Source of the DNA: an uncultured Prevotella sp.
GTDB lineage: Bacteria; Bacteroidota; Bacteroidia; Bacteroidales; Bacteroidaceae
Assembly (NCBI GenBank): GCA_946540435.1
Contig: CAMNII010000003.1
Location: 1 to 64,000, forward strand
Length of the DNA: 64,000 nucleotides
Direction: 5' to 3'
The notes below the pieces were generated by a model that ran no database searches, was not told the DNA's origin, and worked only from the letters and a program-made list of their open reading frames with translations. Positions 1 to 6,988 of the stretch are shown here, one piece after another (positions within the stretch are counted from its first letter, which is position 1; the number at the start of each line of letters is the position of its first letter). The translations under genes and the position numbers were made by a program.

Positions 1-106
1 CCGTTTTCAACCCCTAATCATATTAATTCTTTTAAAAATGCAATATATACAGGGATTATCAAAGATAAAAGAAAAGTTTACCGGACAGCAATATAAAAGA
101 GTAAAG

Positions 107-138
107 AAAAAACTGCGACGGGAATGTCGCAGTTTTTT
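107..138. terminator. Bidirectional intrinsic terminator
   Basis: An A-tract and T-tract flank a GC-rich stem: aactgcgac pairs with gtcgcagtt around a six-base loop (120-125), with A-runs on one side and T-runs on the other. It therefore reads as a terminator on both strands. It lies 75 bases beyond the stop of the minus-strand exonuclease gene and probably ends that transcript. Confidence 0.7.
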
Positions 139-212
139 TTGCTTCGTGCGGCATCGCACGTCCTTGGTATGTGCCGACTATACCATGTTTTGCCAGAAAA
201 GACAGCCTGATA

Positions 213-707
213 CTACAGTATCTCCCTGGCTATCCATGCACAGGCCTCGGCATCGGCAAGGGCATGGTGATGGTTCTCCAACTGGTAGCCACACTCTGCA
301 GCAACAGTGTGCAGCTGGTGGTTGGGCAGATAGCGGAAGGCACGGCGCGAGGCGGCAAGGGTGTCATAGAACACATAGTCAGGATAGTCCATCTGATAGA
401 CCCGGAATACCGCCTTCAGACAGCCCTCGTCGAACCGGCTGTTGTGGGCCACCAGCGGCAGGCCACTGATTAGCGGCGCTATCTGCTCCCACACCTTCGG
501 GAACACGGAAGCCTCGTCCGTATCCTCGCGACAAAGGCCATGCACCTGCGAACACCGGTAGCTGTAGTAGTTCGGCTCGGGCTGGATGAGCGAGTAGAAC
601 GATTCGGCTATCTCACCCCTCCTGACCACCACGACGCCGACGCTGCATACACTGCTTGGCTCAAAATTGGCCGTCTCAAAGTCTATTGCTGCAAAGTCTG
701 ACAACAT
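213..707 (-). CDS. DEDDh-family 3'-5' exonuclease (DnaQ-like)
   Basis: A single-domain exonuclease of 164 residues related to the DNA polymerase III epsilon proofreading subunit. It would remove nucleotides from 3' ends of DNA or RNA using two metal ions. Visible motifs are Exo I with Asp9 and Glu11 (AIDFET), Exo II (HNSRFD, about residues 87-92) and Exo III His-x4-Asp (HALAD, near residue 150), so the DEDDh set is complete. A start at 761 is also open but would overlap the upstream gene. I chose ATG at 707 because Exo I follows directly, the overlap disappears (22-base gap) and an AAGGAAG-like ribosome site lies just upstream. Short stand-alone members of this family are common; the substrate here is unknown. 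Confidence 0.85.
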   Translation of the reverse strand: MLSDFAAIDFETANFEPSSVCSVGVVVVRRGEIAESFYSLIQPEPNYYSYRCSQVHGLCREDTDEASVFPKVWEQIAPLISGLPLVAHNSRFDEGCLKAVFRVYQMDYPDYVFYDTLAASRRAFRYLPNHQLHTVAAECGYQLENHHHALADAEACAWIAREIL

Positions 708-729
708 ACGCTTCCTTATATCTCTGTAT

Positions 730-2013
730 TTACCGTCCCCAAAGTTTGTTGTTGATGTCATTCATGCGCTGTCGATCCAAGTCTTCCTGATGCTCCTTCA
801 TAGCCCGCTCGTGGTCTTTGAGGGACTCTTTGAGGTAGTTGCGTCCATCGGAGTTGCCTGAGCCCGAGCTCTGGAAGAAGAAAGAGATGATGAGGACAAT
901 CATGATGAGATAGAAGATTTTGGCGAAGACGCCTATGGTGGAGAATATGACGTAGAAAAACACGTTGAAGAAGAGGAACGTGAACACGTACTTGGCAGCA
1001 CTCTTGACATTCAGTTCACCAGCCTTCCTGAGCTCCAGCAGGCCGCTGACGAAGAAATAGAGCAGCAGGGCCGCCCACAGCCACGTGAGGTATACACATG
1101 CATCGGACGTCCAGCCAAACGTTCCCTCCTGGCGAGAGAACCGCCCGATGGCATTGCTAATGTTGATGACCCCCTCTACTCCAGCGAAGAACGTGCTCAT
1201 ATAGTACCATACATATCCGTTGAACAGTCCATAGAGGGTGCTCGTCAGGATGGCCCGCCTGTGGGTCGGTCGCAAGGTGGTGACCCAGAGTATGGCCACT
1301 ATCAGGATGATAATCATAAAGGCCATCAGCAGCAGGCATTGCCACCAGATGTTTGTAAACAACTTCGAGAAGCAGTCGTTCATGAAACCGTAGGACGCAT
1401 TAAAGGCAGCATTGGAGAACCTGCAGAGAAACGATTCCTGGCGCATGTCGCGGTTCCACACTTGTGAGAAGCTGAGCACTCCCCTGTCGAACACCGTATT
1501 GCAGTTGCGCCACATGCGCAGCCTCATCCTTGAGAAAGCATGCAGGCTGTCGGCAGCCTGCGTGATGAGCTTTTCTGCGAGTTCGGGGTTAAAGTGTTTC
1601 TCGGATAAATGATATAGTGCCAGGTTGTACATCCAGTCGACGTTGCCTTTCTCTGCGCCATACTCCATCCAGTGGAGCATTGCCTTTGAGGGATATGCCA
1701 CATCTATGATTTCCTTTATCTCCATCCTTCTCATAAGTGCGACAGCTTGGAAATCGCCTTTTTCCAGCAGCTCTTTCCTGTAGCTTTCTCTCAGCTCCTT
1801 GGGGAAATACTTCCCTCCATAAAGCATGATGGCCCTCTTGGCATCTGTATTGCCATTGGCGGCTTCATCCTTCAGCAGTTCCACGTCCGACTCTATCAGG
1901 TGTGGCTGGAAGAGTGTATAGTCTAACTTTTTATAATAGGAACACGAGGTCATGAGCATCACGAACATCAGCATCAGACCTCCTTTCAGTAATTTCTCTG
2001 CGTGTTGTTTCAT
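730..2013 (-). CDS. Hypothetical multi-pass membrane lipoprotein
   Basis: A 427-residue protein I do not recognise. It starts with a lipoprotein signal peptide: basic start, hydrophobic run, then LMTSC with the lipid-bearing Cys near residue 25. Residues about 30-190 are soluble and rich in Ala, Glu and Leu, like helical SEL1/TPR-type repeats, although I cannot delimit repeats. After that come at least four hydrophobic segments (starting WWQCLLLMAF, ILTSTLYGLF, LTWLWAALLL and YVFTFLFFNV), then a charged C-terminal tail rich in Asp, Glu, Arg and Lys. A lipid anchor combined with several membrane spans is unusual. ATG at 2016 or 2013 is used because the signal peptide begins there; the longer open frame upstream would run through the promoter. 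It is probably co-transcribed with the exonuclease. Confidence 0.7.
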   Translation of the reverse strand: MKQHAEKLLKGGLMLMFVMLMTSCSYYKKLDYTLFQPHLIESDVELLKDEAANGNTDAKRAIMLYGGKYFPKELRESYRKELLEKGDFQAVALMRRMEIKEIIDVAYPSKAMLHWMEYGAEKGNVDWMYNLALYHLSEKHFNPELAEKLITQAADSLHAFSRMRLRMWRNCNTVFDRGVLSFSQVWNRDMRQESFLCRFSNAAFNASYGFMNDCFSKLFTNIWWQCLLLMAFMIIILIVAILWVTTLRPTHRRAILTSTLYGLFNGYVWYYMSTFFAGVEGVINISNAIGRFSRQEGTFGWTSDACVYLTWLWAALLLYFFVSGLLELRKAGELNVKSAAKYVFTFLFFNVFFYVIFSTIGVFAKIFYLIMIVLIISFFFQSSGSGNSDGRNYLKESLKDHERAMKEHQEDLDRQRMNDINNKLWGR

Positions 2014-2029
2014 CATCTCAGTTTTGGTG

Positions 2030-2037
2030 CAAAGATA
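2030..2037 (-). promoter_or_regulatory. Bacteroidetes -7 box for lipoprotein gene
   Basis: On the minus strand the sequence reads TATCTTTG, an exact TAnnTTTG box, 14 bases before the ATG pair at 2016/2013. No clear -33 TTTG is seen at the usual 19-21 base distance. The leader would be very short. Confidence 0.55.
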
Positions 2038-2086
2038 ATCTTTTTTTTCGATATATCGTGCTCTTTTCAAATTTTCGGGCAGCGAA

Positions 2087-2114
2087 AACAAAGAAAAGTG
2101 CATTTTTCTTTGTT
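2087..2114. repeat. Perfect 11-bp inverted repeat between divergent promoters
   Basis: aacaaagaaaa (2087-2097) is matched by ttttctttgtt (2104-2114) around a six-base loop. It lies between the leftward lipoprotein promoter and the rightward promoter of the methyltransferase island. It could be an operator or a weak terminator; nothing in the sequence decides. Confidence 0.4.
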
Positions 2115-2182
2115 GAGTCGCGAGAAAATTCACTGAAAAGCAAATAATTCCCAACTTTTTTTCTTGTTTCGCATAAAATTCG

Positions 2183-2190
2183 TACTTTTG
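2183..2190 (+). promoter_or_regulatory. -7 promoter box for island leader RNA
   Basis: TACTTTTG is an exact TAnnTTTG match. A TTG lies at 2164-2166 but with a 16-base spacer, shorter than the usual 19-21. If used, transcription would begin at about 2196-2198, exactly where the structured stretch begins, about 310 bases before the methyltransferase ATG. Confidence 0.45.
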
Positions 2191-2197
2191 CAGCAAG

Positions 2198-2470
2198 TAT
2201 CGCCCAATCGCCGTAGACGGCGCAGGCTAAGGCTGTAGTCCCTGAGTGTAGGGTGGCGGTATGATTTTAGTGGAACTATAACAAGCGTTTGCTGTTATTC
2301 GGAATTGCTTCAAGAACCTAGGAAATTCAAGAACTAATATACCGAAGAATAAGTTGCAAATGCCGATGCGTTAAGCATGGGCGTGACTTATCTGGTGTAT
2401 TTAGGCTTCCTAGGGCCGTTGAAGCATGGATGGGAAATCGTTCATGCTTTCTTTTGCCCTATAGCCTACC
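2198..2470 (+). ncRNA. Candidate structured leader or small RNA upstream of methyltransferase
   Basis: No open frame of note, but a series of strong pairings. A closing stem tatcgcc (2198-2204) / ggcggta (2255-2261) encloses hairpins cgccg/cggcg (2209-2222) and ccct/aggg (2240-2253). Next is ataaca..tgttat (2278-2298). A long imperfect hairpin follows: cctaggaa (2317-2324) with ttcctagg (2407-2414), aatatacc (2336-2343) with ggtgtatt (2394-2401), ataagt/acttat, and atgccgatgc (2360-2369) with gcatgggcgt (2375-2384) around loop gttaa. A competing fold pairs taggc (2402-2406) with gccta (2464-2468) and agggc (2412-2416) with gccct (2456-2460), enclosing aagcatg/catgctt. The two 3' folds exclude one another. 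I matched it to no known family (not tmRNA, RNase P, SRP or tRNA). It may be a leader that controls the island, or an independent RNA. Confidence 0.5.
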
Positions 2471-2505
2471 TCCGAAGATAAGCAATACGCACTAATGTGT
2501 AACGT

Positions 2506-3582
2506 ATGGCTAACAAAAACCTTAATGCTGCTAAAACGGCAAAGAAAGACGAGTTCTACACACAGATGACTGACATTGAGCGTGAGTTGCAACACTACTG
2601 GAAGCACTTCCGCGATAAGGTTGTCCTCTGTAATTGTGACGACCCCTATGAGAGTAACTTCTTTAAGTACTTCGCACTTCGATTCAATCAATTGGGATTG
2701 AGGAAGTTGATATGCACCTGTTATAATGGTTCGCCAGTGCAGGGCAATGAGTTGATGATTGACTTTGGTGACTTTACTGAGGAGCCAAAGAAAATTGCTT
2801 ATAAGGTAGAAATAACGGAAGTAAAAGACCTTAATGGCGATGGTGCTGTCGACCTGTCAGACGTTCAATATCTTTTGAAGAACGATAAAAATGTAATCAG
2901 TACTTTGAAAACAGGTGACTTCCGTGACCCAGAATGCATAGAACTACTAAAGCAAGCTGATATAGTAGTGACTAATCCACCATTTTCATTGTTCAGAGAA
3001 TATATAGGGCAGTTGATAGAATATAATAAGAAATTTCTTATTGTGGGTAATCAAGGTGCAATTATATATAAGGAATTATTCCCACACGTAATAAACAATA
3101 AAATATGGTTAGGTTATGGATTCAAAGGTGGAGCAACCCATTTCGTGTCTCCATATGAAGATATTGCCACCGCAACAGATCATAAGAAAGGTATGATAAG
3201 GGTTTCAGGAGTACATTGGTTTACAAATATGGAGATTCCAAAACGCAATGAAGAAATTGACTTAGTTTGCAAATATTCACCTGAAGAATACCCTAAATAT
3301 GATAATTATGATGCTATCAATATCAATAGGACTCAAGATATTCCTTATGATTATAAAGGAATTATGGGAGTTCCCATAACATTCCTTGACAAATATAATC
3401 CCAATCAATTTGAAATTGTATGGCAAGCAAGCGGTAACACAAGAGCATCAGCACCCAGTTCTGTTCTCAAAGAGGTGGGATATAAAGCCCATCCAGAAGA
3501 CCGTGGTGGCTGTGGAATAGTAAAAGGCAAACGGCAATATAGTAGAATCCTCATCCGCAACAAACACCCAAAAACGATATGA
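2506..3582 (+). CDS. M.EcoRI-like adenine-specific DNA methyltransferase
   Basis: This 358-residue protein is collinear with M.EcoRI, which methylates the second adenine of GAATTC using S-adenosylmethionine. Shared landmarks are DEFYT (15-19), NCDDP followed by SNFFKYFA (43-57), the catalytic NPPF (157-160) followed by SLFREY, YKELF with NKIWLG, and YPKYDNYDAI with MGVPITFL near residues 260-295. The main difference from M.EcoRI is a stretch at about 100-135 with a dockerin/EF-hand-like loop (DLNGDGAVDLSD, 108-119). Target specificity cannot be read from sequence. The gene follows the structured leader and overlaps the DUF262-HNH gene by four bases (ATGA), so the two are translationally coupled. 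The EcoRI-type endonuclease that partners M.EcoRI is absent here. Confidence 0.9.
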   Translation: MANKNLNAAKTAKKDEFYTQMTDIERELQHYWKHFRDKVVLCNCDDPYESNFFKYFALRFNQLGLRKLICTCYNGSPVQGNELMIDFGDFTEEPKKIAYKVEITEVKDLNGDGAVDLSDVQYLLKNDKNVISTLKTGDFRDPECIELLKQADIVVTNPPFSLFREYIGQLIEYNKKFLIVGNQGAIIYKELFPHVINNKIWLGYGFKGGATHFVSPYEDIATATDHKKGMIRVSGVHWFTNMEIPKRNEEIDLVCKYSPEEYPKYDNYDAININRTQDIPYDYKGIMGVPITFLDKYNPNQFEIVWQASGNTRASAPSSVLKEVGYKAHPEDRGGCGIVKGKRQYSRILIRNKHPKTI

Positions 3583-4703
3583 TGACAATTAAGCAAATAG
3601 AAGTGACCGTAGGTGAGATTACCAAGGGGTATATGAATAACGATGAACAAGGTGTGCGTGGCTATAACGGGCTGTTAGACATTCGCCCACCCTATCAGCG
3701 AGAGTTTATCTACAACGAAAAAGAGCAGCAGGCCGTTATTCATACCGTCTTGCAAGGCTATCCGCTCAATGTGATGTACTGGGTGAAGCGCAGCGAGGAT
3801 GCCGATTGTCCATATGAGGTGATGGACGGTCAGCAGCGCACGCTCTCGCTCTGTGAATACGTGGATGGAAAGTTCTCGTATGATTTCAAGAACTTCTTCA
3901 ATCAGCCCAAAGACATCCAAGAGCGCATCCTTAACTACAAACTGACTGTCTATGTCTGTGAAGGCGAGGCTTCCGAAAAACTGGAATGGTTTAAGACCAT
4001 CAATATAGCAGGCAAGCCACTCAACGAACAGGAAATCAATAACGCTATCTATGCAGGGCCTTTCGTGAGTGATGCAAAGCGCCACTTCTCAAAAACCAAC
4101 TGCGGTGCTGCCCGACTGGGTAAAGACCTGGTCAATGGTACTCCCATTCGTCAAGACTTCCTGAAGGTGGCATTAGAATGGATGGCCGACCATGAAACGC
4201 GCGACGGACATCGACAAACGGTTGTCGGCTATATGGCTGCCCATCAGCATGACCCCAATGCCAATAATCTATGGACGTATTTCCAAAATGTGCTCAATTG
4301 GGCCATCACAAACTTCGAATTAAAGAAGTTCAAGAAAATAATGAAGGGGCTCGACTGGGCTTATTTCTACGACAAATACCACAACGAGACACTCGACACT
4401 GCCGCCCTTGGCCGTCGTATCTCCGAACTGATGCGCGACAGCGAGATACAACGACAACAGGGTATTATCCCCTACGTCCTAACAGGTGATGAGCATTATC
4501 TTGACCTTCGCGCCTTCCCTGAGGATATCAAGGTGTCTGTATGGGAAAAGCAGCAGCACATCTGCCCGATTTGCGGAAAGGAGTTCGACTATGAATTTAT
4601 GGAGGGCGACCACATCACTCCGTGGCGTGAAGGTGGACGAACGGTCATCGAGAACTGCCAGATGTTGTGCAGAGAGTGTAATAGAAGGAAGGGAGCGAAG
4701 TAA
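3579..4703 (+). CDS. DUF262 domain protein with C-terminal HNH nuclease
   Basis: This 374-residue protein carries an N-terminal DUF262 (ParB/GmrS-like) domain with the hallmark DGQQR (83-87) preceded by RPPYQRE (37-43). In GmrSD/BrxU-type proteins this domain binds or hydrolyses nucleotides and controls cleavage. The C-terminal 48 residues form an HNH nuclease: CPIC (329-332), the catalytic DH (344-345) in EGDHITPW, then C-x2-CN-x2-K (364-371). Both zinc-binding Cys pairs are present, so the nuclease looks intact. Start ATG 3579 overlaps the methyltransferase stop. The pair looks like a restriction-modification or modification-sensing defence module, with this protein as the probable effector; that role is inference. 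Confidence 0.85.
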   Translation: MMTIKQIEVTVGEITKGYMNNDEQGVRGYNGLLDIRPPYQREFIYNEKEQQAVIHTVLQGYPLNVMYWVKRSEDADCPYEVMDGQQRTLSLCEYVDGKFSYDFKNFFNQPKDIQERILNYKLTVYVCEGEASEKLEWFKTINIAGKPLNEQEINNAIYAGPFVSDAKRHFSKTNCGAARLGKDLVNGTPIRQDFLKVALEWMADHETRDGHRQTVVGYMAAHQHDPNANNLWTYFQNVLNWAITNFELKKFKKIMKGLDWAYFYDKYHNETLDTAALGRRISELMRDSEIQRQQGIIPYVLTGDEHYLDLRAFPEDIKVSVWEKQQHICPICGKEFDYEFMEGDHITPWREGGRTVIENCQMLCRECNRRKGAK

Positions 4704-5085
4704 CTATGACACGAGGTTAAGTAATAACAACCACTTGCGAACGGGCGACCCTAACGGCATCCGTACCGTACTACAAACGGCTGTTTCGTCGATAGATTGG
4801 ACAAAGGGTCATTCGGGTGTCTGTTGCCTGATGAGGTAACGGAAAAGCTGAGTGAGTTATTTTAAGAATGACGTATAACCAAAACTATTCTCTAACAGCC
4901 CGTTTAAGTATGTCATGGGTATGCTTACTGGCAGGGAGAGTCGAGGGTGATGCCTGGCAGCAGTAACAGACAGAAATGGGCGAATCGGCTCATTTTTTCT
5001 TTAAGGCGGGTGTTTTTTTGCTTTTTGTGAGCCGATATTCAGAAAATAAGTTGTATATTTGCACCGATTTGATAATATTTGGCTT

Positions 5086-5205
5086 ATGGACACTCCGAGA
5101 GACATCTTGCAATTCCTGCATTATCATCCGTTATCCGGCCGTGATGATATTCTACGAGCAGAACAACCTCTATGCCTTCAAGCAGATTTTTATTCAGCAG
5201 TATGA
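5086..5205 (+). pseudogene. Short 39-codon frame, probable gene remnant
   Basis: ATG at 5086 opens a 39-residue peptide starting MDTPRDILQFLHYHPLSG, 25 bases after a TATATTTG box. The start resembles the N-terminus of a helical DNA-binding or Fic-like protein, but the frame stops early. Another frame continues to 5230 with a plausible continuation ending in AVSEYF, which suggests a frameshifted remnant. I cannot name the parent gene. Confidence 0.25.
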
Positions 5206-5237
5206 GTTCGCCGTCAGCGAGTATTTCTGACAAATCA

Positions 5238-5269
5238 TTTGGTGGTTGGTATCTTATTTCGTACCTTTG
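5238..5269 (+). promoter_or_regulatory. Bacteroidetes promoter (-33 TTTG, -7 TACCTTTG)
   Basis: TTTG (5238-5241) and TACCTTTG (5262-5269) are separated by 20 bases, which matches the Bacteroidetes consensus well. Transcription would begin only a few bases before ATG 5278, giving a nearly leaderless message. This also rules out the earlier in-frame start inside the promoter. Confidence 0.65.
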
Positions 5270-5277
5270 TACGTGAA

Positions 5278-6447
5278 ATGATGACATCGGCATACCGTCC
5301 ACGAAATCCGGGACATGACTATTATGGCCGCGGCACTTACCTTGTTACGTTGGTGGTGGGTGGTCGCGAAAGGAGGCTTTCGCACTTTGCTGAAGACAGT
5401 GAAAACAAGGGTGTGACGGACCGCGGGTCACTTGTGCTCACCCCTCTTGGCGAGGCAGTGGAACAAACCTGGCTGCGGCTGCCAGAGGCTCAGGCTGTTC
5501 ATGGCAACCGTGTGAGGGTGCATGCTTGTGTGTGCATGCCCGACCATTTCCATGGTGTGATAGAAGTGATGGAACCGATGGCGTGGAGCCTCGGTGATAT
5601 CATCCAGGCGTTTAAGGCTGTCTGTACCAGCCACTGGCAGCGACTGCAGGGGTTAGAGGCTTCGGTAAATCGCCCGATATCGGTCGATTTGAGCGGGGCG
5701 GGGGTGCCGGCATGGCTTCGCGAGAAGGCTCAACAATACCCAAATGAGGGTGCGCTGATACGATGTCTTTCCAAGAAACAGCGGCAGGAGTACTACACGC
5801 TGGTAGGTAGATGCCTCCAGCCTCTTTTCGATGAGAACTACGACGACACCGTGTGTATGGACGAGCGTCACCGCAAGGCGATGATAGCCTATGTGAGGGA
5901 CAATCCCCGTAGAGCGTTGTTGCGTAAGCGATTGCCAGAATATATGCAGCGCTGTCTGCACGTGCAGATTGGTGACCGCAGCTATGGTGCTTTCGGTAAT
6001 TTGTTTCTGTTGCGGTGGGCACGAAAGATACAGGTGAAATGTCATCGGAAGCATCCCGTCAGCGGTTTGCCTTATGAGGAGACTACTGATTATGCTGACG
6101 AACGTCGACAGTGGGAGTCGGCGATTCTGGAAGGATGCACCGTGGTGGTGACGCCAGGCATCTCTGCGGGTGAGCGGCAGATGAAAAAGGCGTGTCTGGA
6201 CAGGTGTTTTCCATTGATACACCTGCAGAAAGAACCCATCGGTGCTTTTTGGAAACCAGAGCGCCAGCGCTTTAATGCATGTGTCAACGGTACTCTCCTG
6301 ATACTTGCGCCATGGGACTTGGACCAGATGGGCGCTGTTGCCGGTGTTCCTTCAGACAGCGACTACAGCCGTTTTCACAATCTCAATACATTGGCAGCAG
6401 AGATTTGTGCTTTTGATGGCGAAGCGAAGATAATTCTTCGCTCCTGA
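5278..6447 (+). CDS. REP-type HUH transposase (RAYT) with SLOG/DprA-like C-terminus
   Basis: A 389-residue protein. Residues about 1-215 match REP-associated HUH transposases: strand-rich start (GTYLVTLVV), the metal-binding His-x-His (HFH, 90-92) in CMPDHFHGVI, and YVRDNPRRALL, the equivalent of the conserved Y-x-x-NP-x-RA segment. No tyrosine is obvious in the helix that follows HUH (AFKAVCTSHW), where the nucleophile is usually found. The remaining 170 residues do not belong to a plain RAYT. VVVTPGISAGE, a following Ala/Leu helix, PLIHLQ, a KPERQRF segment and GTLLILAPW resemble the Rossmann-like core of SLOG/DprA nucleotide- or ssDNA-binding proteins. ATG 5278 or 5281 is used because of the promoter. 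RAYTs process palindromic repeats, and palindromes lie immediately downstream. Confidence 0.75.
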   Translation: MMTSAYRPRNPGHDYYGRGTYLVTLVVGGRERRLSHFAEDSENKGVTDRGSLVLTPLGEAVEQTWLRLPEAQAVHGNRVRVHACVCMPDHFHGVIEVMEPMAWSLGDIIQAFKAVCTSHWQRLQGLEASVNRPISVDLSGAGVPAWLREKAQQYPNEGALIRCLSKKQRQEYYTLVGRCLQPLFDENYDDTVCMDERHRKAMIAYVRDNPRRALLRKRLPEYMQRCLHVQIGDRSYGAFGNLFLLRWARKIQVKCHRKHPVSGLPYEETTDYADERRQWESAILEGCTVVVTPGISAGERQMKKACLDRCFPLIHLQKEPIGAFWKPERQRFNACVNGTLLILAPWDLDQMGAVAGVPSDSDYSRFHNLNTLAAEICAFDGEAKIILRS

Positions 6448-6904
6448 ATGGTTGCCTGACGGTGATGGCGTCATGCCATCACGTGTAAAGGAAACTGACA
6501 TTTTTTAACACTTTCCTTAGTTTCGTTCCAGACAAAAATGAGGGTCGTTTTTGTCGAAATGTACACTTGTGGTTGTCGAAACTAAGGATTGGCTTACCCG
6601 AAAACAAGACTTTTTCACCCGAAAACTTAGTTTCGGGCATCACGAAACTAAGGAATGGCTGAGCAAATTCGCCTGTTTTGCTGACCAAAATAGCTTATTT
6701 TGGTGACCAAAATAGGCTATTTTGGTCGGAGGATACTTAGGGTTGCCGATGCCGATAGTGGTTATCGGGGTTGGAGGATGTTGCAAAGGTCTCTGTCTCA
6801 GGTGGTTATGGAAAAGCCGGAAAAACGGCTGTTTTTCCGGCTGAAAATAGGGTTGTTGGTGGCTGACGGCAGGTTTTTGTGGTCGTTTGTCAGTATTTCT
6901 GACA
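6423..6904. repeat. Cluster of palindromes downstream of the HUH gene
   Basis: The 540-base gap up to hisIE has no supported gene but many palindromes. They are agcgaag/cttcgct (6423-6442, overlapping the gene end); gtgatggc/gccatcac (6462-6482); four copies of cgaaactaagga in alternating orientation (6514-6525, 6577-6588, 6624-6635, 6643-6654); accaaaata/tattttggt (6684-6704); gaccaaaatag/ctattttggtc (6705-6727); agccggaaaaac/gtttttccggct (6815-6842); and gtcag/ctgac (6890-6904 region). Some may be terminators for the two convergent genes. Their density beside a REP-type transposase suggests REP-like substrates. Short open frames on both strands here are probably chance. Confidence 0.6.
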
Positions 6905-6988
6905 GTATTTTAACATTTTTGTTTAGTGTTTTTTTTTGTTGTTTGAATGGGTGACGGCGTTACGAATGGTTTTGAATGGGGCTGGATT

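Larger units (their letters stand above)
4704..5277. other. Degenerate intergenic stretch behind the methyltransferase-HNH island
   Basis: No convincing gene lies between the HNH gene and the HUH protein. An inverted repeat, atcggctca (4984-4992) / tgagccgat (5028-5036), encloses two T-rich tracts and may terminate the island transcript. A TATATTTG box (5054-5061) precedes a short frame at 5086. The rest shows no fold or frame I can support. The decayed look fits the edge of an acquired segment. Confidence 0.4.

Noticed and set aside
38..473. Two overlapping plus-strand frames opposite the exonuclease gene
   Set aside because: They run antisense to clear DEDDh motifs and across a terminator, and their peptides show no family features.
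4735..4815. Possible tRNA remnant on the minus strand; the plus-strand translation contains a GDPNGIRT-like string of the kind that antisense tRNA T-arms give
   Set aside because: No TTCGANTC T-loop and no cloverleaf can be drawn; resemblance is too weak to call a tRNA or att site.
6479..6954. Two short frames in the palindrome field (69 and 84 codons)
   Set aside because: They are made of repeat sequence, lack promoters and show no domain; the palindromes explain the region better.
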